In this document: piece after piece, positions 5,832 through 8,576 of the stretch
How the letters are laid out: every line of letters starts with the position of its first letter
Numbering within the stretch: the stretch's first letter is position 1
Assembly (NCBI GenBank): GCA_019242135.1
Contig: JAFAWC010000692.1
Location: forward strand, 1 to 8,576
DNA length: 8,576 nt
Source of the DNA: Mycobacteriaceae bacterium
Lineage (GTDB): Bacteria > Actinomycetota > Actinomycetes > Mycobacteriales > Mycobacteriaceae
Direction of reading: 5' to 3'
Notes under the pieces: generated by a model
What the model was told of the DNA's origin: nothing
Seen by the model: the letters and a program-made list of their open reading frames with translations, nothing else
The model's database searches: none
Position numbers and translations under genes: made by a program

Positions 5832-8320
5832 AGTCCTTTCGGGCGGGTGCCGATCACATCGTCGGCTGCCAGCCGCTCAAGCTCATCGTCGGTCAACCCG
5901 CACAACGTGCCCAGAACCTCGCGGTTGTGCTGGCCGAGCGTGGGTGGCGGCCGCCGCAGCCACCGCGCCGCGCCGCCCAGGTGCGCGAACGGCGGACAGG
6001 GATAGGATCCGCGTCCGCTGCGCGGATGCTCGAGTTGTTCGAAGAAGCCGCGATGGCGCAGTTGCGGATTGTCAGTCACCGCCGACGGCGCGACCACAGC
6101 GGCCGCGGGCACACCGACCTCGGCGAGACGATCAACGACGTCGTCGAGCTTCTGCGTCGCGAACCACTCCTGCAGGTGCCGATCGATGTCGTCACCGCGT
6201 TCTAACCGGCCCTGCGCCGTCGACAGACCGCGATCCTGGACCCACGACGGCCGGCCCATCAGCTGCGCCAGCGCCTGCCATTGGGCGTCGGTGCGGACGG
6301 CCACCGCGATCCACTCGTCCTCACCGGTACATCGATAGACGTTCTGCGTAGCGCCCGGGTGGCCGCGGTTGCCCCGGCGCTGAAGCGTGACGCCGAACAC
6401 CTCGAATTCGATTGGCTGCGCGGCGGTTACGTTGAGGACGGTTTCGATCATCGGGAGCTCGAGGAGCTGGCCGTGGCCGGTGTCATCGACGAACTGCAGC
6501 GCGGCCAGCAGCGCGAAGGCCGCATGCACTCCGGCGAGCGGGTCACAGGCACCGCGCGGGGGGACCGGTGGACCGTCGGGCATGCCCGTCACCCAAGCGA
6601 GCCCGGCCATCTGCTCCATCGTCGGCGCGAACCCGACCCGGTCGCGCCACGGACCGGCCAGCCCGAACGCCGGCATCCGGACCACGACGAGGCGCGGATT
6701 GAGACTTAGCAGCGTGTCAGCGCCCAGCCCGAAGTTGTCCATCACCCGCGGCGAGAAGTTCTCGATGACCGCATCGGCTTGACGCACCAACGTCTTGAGG
6801 GGGCGGACGCCCTCCGCGGACTGCAGGTCCAGCGTGACCGAGCGCTTGTTGGTGTTCACGGCGTGGAACAACCAGCCGTATTCCCACCAATCGTCGACAT
6901 CGCGTCGCATTCCGCCCGAGTAGCGAATCCCGTCGGGCCGCTGGATAGACTCCACCTTGATGACGTCGGCCCCGAACGCCGCTAACGAATGCGTCGCCGA
7001 GGGCCCCGCCCAGAAGGCCGTCAGGTCGACGATTTTGATCCCGTTGAGCGGCAACGGGGGCGATTCTGTTGGCGGGTTTTCTCGTCGCGGTGATTCTCGT
7101 CGGGACCATTCTCGTCGCGGCGATTCTTGTCGCGGCGATTCTTGTCGCGGCCATTCTGGTCGCGGCCATTCTTGTCGCGGCCATTCTTGTCGCGGCGGTT
7201 GTTGTCGCGGCCATTCTGGTCGCGGCCATTCGCTCTCGGCGTCGCCCGGCGGGGCCGGGGCCGGGCGCAGCGGAGCAGCCCGTGCCGCCGACGCCAGCCA
7301 GGGAGTGCGCGGTTGGCGAAATCCGGCCGGATTCGCCACGAACACCCCGCGCTCGCGCATGTAGGCCATATCGGGAATCGTGGCACCGTTACCCAGCGGT
7401 GCGATCGGCAAGCGGAACAACTGACCGAGCTCGACGATCTCGGCGACGCTTCGCTCGGCAAGCCAACCCGAGATGCGTTTCCGGATCCACTCACGATGTT
7501 GCCAGCGGCCCAACTGGAAACGCAATTCGGGGATTTCGGCGAATTCGGGACACTCGACCATCGCGGCGAAGTCGAGCCACTGCTGAGCCGTGATGAAAGT
7601 CATGCCGACGTAGCCGTCCTTGGCCCGCTCGATCGACGGCACCTCCAGCGAGCGCCTGATCTCGGGTAGCTTCATGAGCTGCGCGTGCAGCCACTCGCCG
7701 CTCTGCATCAACGTCATCGCTTCCAGCACCGACAGATCGAGGTGCTCGCCCGGGCCGCCGCGCCGCACGTGACGGTGCACCGCCAGCGCGCCGAATGCGG
7801 CGAACGCACCCGCCATGTACTCGCCGAGGTCGCCGCCGATCGATATCGGTGGTCCGTCCGGGTCGCCGCGGAAGCCGGTGCCACCCGACGCCGCTTGCAG
7901 CGTAAACTCGGTGGCCACACGCTCGGACCACGGGCCGGTCCAGCCGAAATCGGAGATCGAGACGATAACGCACCGCGGCGAGGCCGCAAGTATCCGCTGA
8001 GGATCGACACCGTGACGCGCTGCAGCGGCGCGGGTCGCCGTGACGATCACGACATCGGCGCGGCCCAGCAGATCGTCGGAAACTATTGTTACGCTTCCCT
8101 TGCCGGCGTTGAGGTAGCTGAACAGCGGTGCATCCGTACCGACCGCGGGCACCGCCCCGGTCGCGGTGAAGCCGCGCAACGGGCTTCCCGCCACCGGCTC
8201 GACCTTGACCACGTCGGCACCGGCGTCCACGAGCAGCTTGCCGCCGTAATCGCCGGCTATTCGGTCGCTGACCTCCACGACGCGCAGGTCCGTGAGCAGA
8301 GTACGCTCCGCGTCGCCCAC
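5828..8320 (-). CDS. Tandem (two-domain) family III CoA-transferase, CaiB/BaiF type, with pentapeptide-repeat linker
   Basis: An 830-aa fusion of two CaiB/BaiF CoA-transferase domains; single-domain relatives are about 400 aa. Family III enzymes move CoA between carboxylic acids through an acyl-Asp intermediate. Domain 1 (about 8-345) starts LTDLRVVEVSDRIAGDYGG with LVDAGADVVKVEP; domain 2 (about 425-830) starts LNGIKIVDLTAFWAGP with FGADVIKVES, and has NTNKRSVTLDL at 490-499. The catalytic Asp in domain 2 is probably D593 (CDPLAGVHAAFALLAAL). The aligned position in domain 1 appears to be E167 (GEYMAGAFAAFGALA), so the N-terminal half may be inactive or structural. Residues 364-423 are about 12 five-residue units of E-W/S-P-R-Q type, likely disordered. 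The GTG at 8320 is supported by GGAGG with a 7-nt spacer; the ATG just upstream is followed at once by TAG. A GntR gene diverges from it. The role is probably CoA transfer in degradation of an acid; the substrate is unknown. Confidence 0.93.
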   Translation of the reverse strand: MGDAERTLLTDLRVVEVSDRIAGDYGGKLLVDAGADVVKVEPVAGSPLRGFTATGAVPAVGTDAPLFSYLNAGKGSVTIVSDDLLGRADVVIVTATRAAAARHGVDPQRILAASPRCVIVSISDFGWTGPWSERVATEFTLQAASGGTGFRGDPDGPPISIGGDLGEYMAGAFAAFGALAVHRHVRRGGPGEHLDLSVLEAMTLMQSGEWLHAQLMKLPEIRRSLEVPSIERAKDGYVGMTFITAQQWLDFAAMVECPEFAEIPELRFQLGRWQHREWIRKRISGWLAERSVAEIVELGQLFRLPIAPLGNGATIPDMAYMRERGVFVANPAGFRQPRTPWLASAARAAPLRPAPAPPGDAESEWPRPEWPRQQPPRQEWPRQEWPRPEWPRQESPRQESPRREWSRRESPRRENPPTESPPLPLNGIKIVDLTAFWAGPSATHSLAAFGADVIKVESIQRPDGIRYSGGMRRDVDDWWEYGWLFHAVNTNKRSVTLDLQSAEGVRPLKTLVRQADAVIENFSPRVMDNFGLGADTLLSLNPRLVVVRMPAFGLAGPWRDRVGFAPTMEQMAGLAWVTGMPDGPPVPPRGACDPLAGVHAAFALLAALQFVDDTGHGQLLELPMIETVLNVTAAQPIEFEVFGVTLQRRGNRGHPGATQNVYRCTGEDEWIAVAVRTDAQWQALAQLMGRPSWVQDRGLSTAQGRLERGDDIDRHLQEWFATQKLDDVVDRLAEVGVPAAAVVAPSAVTDNPQLRHRGFFEQLEHPRSGRGSYPCPPFAHLGGAARWLRRPPPTLGQHNREVLGTLCGLTDDELERLAADDVIGTRPKGL
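7082..7231. repeat. 15-bp coding minisatellite (10 units) in the CoA-transferase linker
   Basis: Ten consecutive 15-bp units of plus-strand form GTCGCGGCCATTCTT, with GTCGCGGCGATTC at 7114-7126 and 7129-7141. On the coding (minus) strand each unit gives five residues: EWPRQ, EWPRP, ESPRQ, ESPRR and variants. Two further degenerate units (ENPPT, ESPPL) continue to about 7052. Units differ mostly at the second residue (W or S), the last residue (Q, P or R) and by single bases, so the array is partly homogenised. The period is a multiple of three, so copy-number change keeps the gene in frame. Confidence 0.93.
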
Positions 8321-8427
8321 CTACATCCCTCCCTGGCACCTATCAGGACTATCTTAGTTAATTTTGGCGAATAGCCGTCGTTGGGCGCCTGGCGGTTGGC
8401 GCTAACGCTGTTAATATTGCTAAGACA
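8321..8427. promoter_or_regulatory. Divergent promoter region between the CoA-transferase and GntR genes
   Basis: This is a 107-bp gap, AT-rich at both ends. On the minus strand TAAGAT (8356-8351) fits the mycobacterial TANNNT -10 and would start a roughly 20-25-nt leader carrying AGGGAGG before the GTG at 8320. On the plus strand TAATAT (8412-8417) lies about 10 nt before the GntR ATG, with no good ribosome binding site after it, which fits a leaderless mRNA. TCTTAG (8352-8357) and CTAAGA (8420-8425) form a widely spaced inverted pair, one at each gene's start. -35 elements are not obvious. Confidence 0.5.
8403..8413. promoter_or_regulatory. Small palindrome TAAC-GCT-GTTA, candidate GntR operator
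   Basis: A perfect 4-bp-arm inverted repeat with a 3-bp centre, 15 bp upstream of the GntR start and touching its candidate -10. GntR-family regulators commonly bind such short palindromes next to their own promoter. It also overlaps the imperfect palindrome GTTGGCGCTAAC (8395-8406). The assignment is based on position; a site this short could be chance. Confidence 0.35.
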
Positions 8428-8576
8428 ATGACCACGCACGGAATCGGCCTCGAAGTCCGCCGTCGGCTCTCGGCGCGCAGGACAGCCGAAATCATCGCCG
8501 ATGAGCTGCGCAGGCAGATCATCGACGGTGAACTGGCCGACGGTGACCTCCTTCCGCGCCAGGAAATACTCGTCGA
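8428..8576 (+). CDS. GntR-family transcriptional regulator, N-terminal part (cut by window edge)
   Basis: The first 49 codons of a regulator that runs off the right edge. The translation MTTHGIGLEVRRRLS is followed by TAEIIADELRRQIIDGELAD and GDLLPRQEILV. This is the start of the GntR winged helix-turn-helix: helix 1 with a DELRRQI-type pattern, the IIDGELADGDLLP turn, then the E of helix 2. The usual P-S-E of this turn reads P-R-Q-E here. The effector domain (FCD, UTRA or other) is outside the window, so the subfamily is unknown; FadR/FCD-type is the common partner for acyl-CoA genes. The gene diverges from the tandem CoA-transferase and probably controls it. The start is the first ATG after a TAATAT -10-like hexamer, with only TAAGAC and no clear ribosome binding site before it, so translation may be leaderless. 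Confidence 0.85.
   Translation, partial: MTTHGIGLEVRRRLSARRTAEIIADELRRQIIDGELADGDLLPRQEILV

Noticed and set aside
7082..7231. Frameshift or assembly break splitting the CoA-transferase into two genes
   Set aside because: The frame is continuous from 8320 to 5828 through all repeat units, and both domains are complete on either side.
7069..7250. Plus-strand ORF encoding a hydrophobic (LVAAI)n protein through the linker repeat
   Set aside because: It is the antisense reading of the 15-bp repeat. A repeat with a period divisible by three keeps many frames open, and the minus-strand frame is the one continuous with two CoA-transferase domains.
8403..8413. KstR-type sterol operator
   Set aside because: The AAC and GTT half-sites are separated by 3 bp, not 2, and the flanking consensus is missing.

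Overview
This window looks like chromosomal DNA of a high-GC actinobacterium, most likely Mycobacterium or a close relative. The reasons are the GC-rich codon use, GTG starts behind purine-rich ribosome binding sites, short or absent leaders, and the gene set: a KshA-like Rieske oxygenase, a CYP124/125/142-like P450, a tandem CaiB-type CoA-transferase, an acyl-CoA synthetase, TetR and GntR regulators. No RNA gene, insertion sequence, integrase, phage gene or CRISPR array was seen.

Left part (1-3036): an acyl-CoA synthetase (cut by the left edge) follows a Rieske oxygenase subunit on the minus strand, with a TGATG stop/start overlap. A cytochrome P450 is read the other way from a shared 194-bp AT-containing promoter region. 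Together they form an oxidation and CoA-activation module for a hydrophobic substrate. A steroid, terpenoid or aromatic acid is the reasonable guess, but the substrate cannot be read from the sequence.

Middle part (2995-5555): a TetR repressor and a 14-helix DHA2-type MFS exporter diverge around an 85-bp gap. The gap holds a striking GTCTC-N5-GAGAC-N5-GTCTC element, so this is a self-contained repressor/efflux pair. The tetR 3' end overlaps the P450 3' end by 42 bp. The MFS 3' end overlaps a small convergent coiled-coil gene by 35 bp.

Right part (5556-8576): a long minus-strand gene encodes two fused family III (CaiB/BaiF) CoA-transferase domains. They are joined by an unusual linker of about 12 pentapeptide units (E-W-P-R-Q type) encoded by a 15-bp minisatellite. 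Downstream are two more short tandem arrays, a 9-11 bp TCGATTGGG array and a roughly 20-bp array. The second shares a 12-13 bp core with the linker repeat. Both arrays lie inside a possible 89-codon ORF that overlaps the caiB stop by GTGA and ends on the ribosome binding site of the coiled-coil gene. A GntR regulator, cut by the right edge, diverges from the caiB-type gene and may control it.

The most unusual content is the cluster of three minisatellites in and after the CoA-transferase gene. The other genes are members of known families in an arrangement typical of accessory lipid or xenobiotic catabolism.
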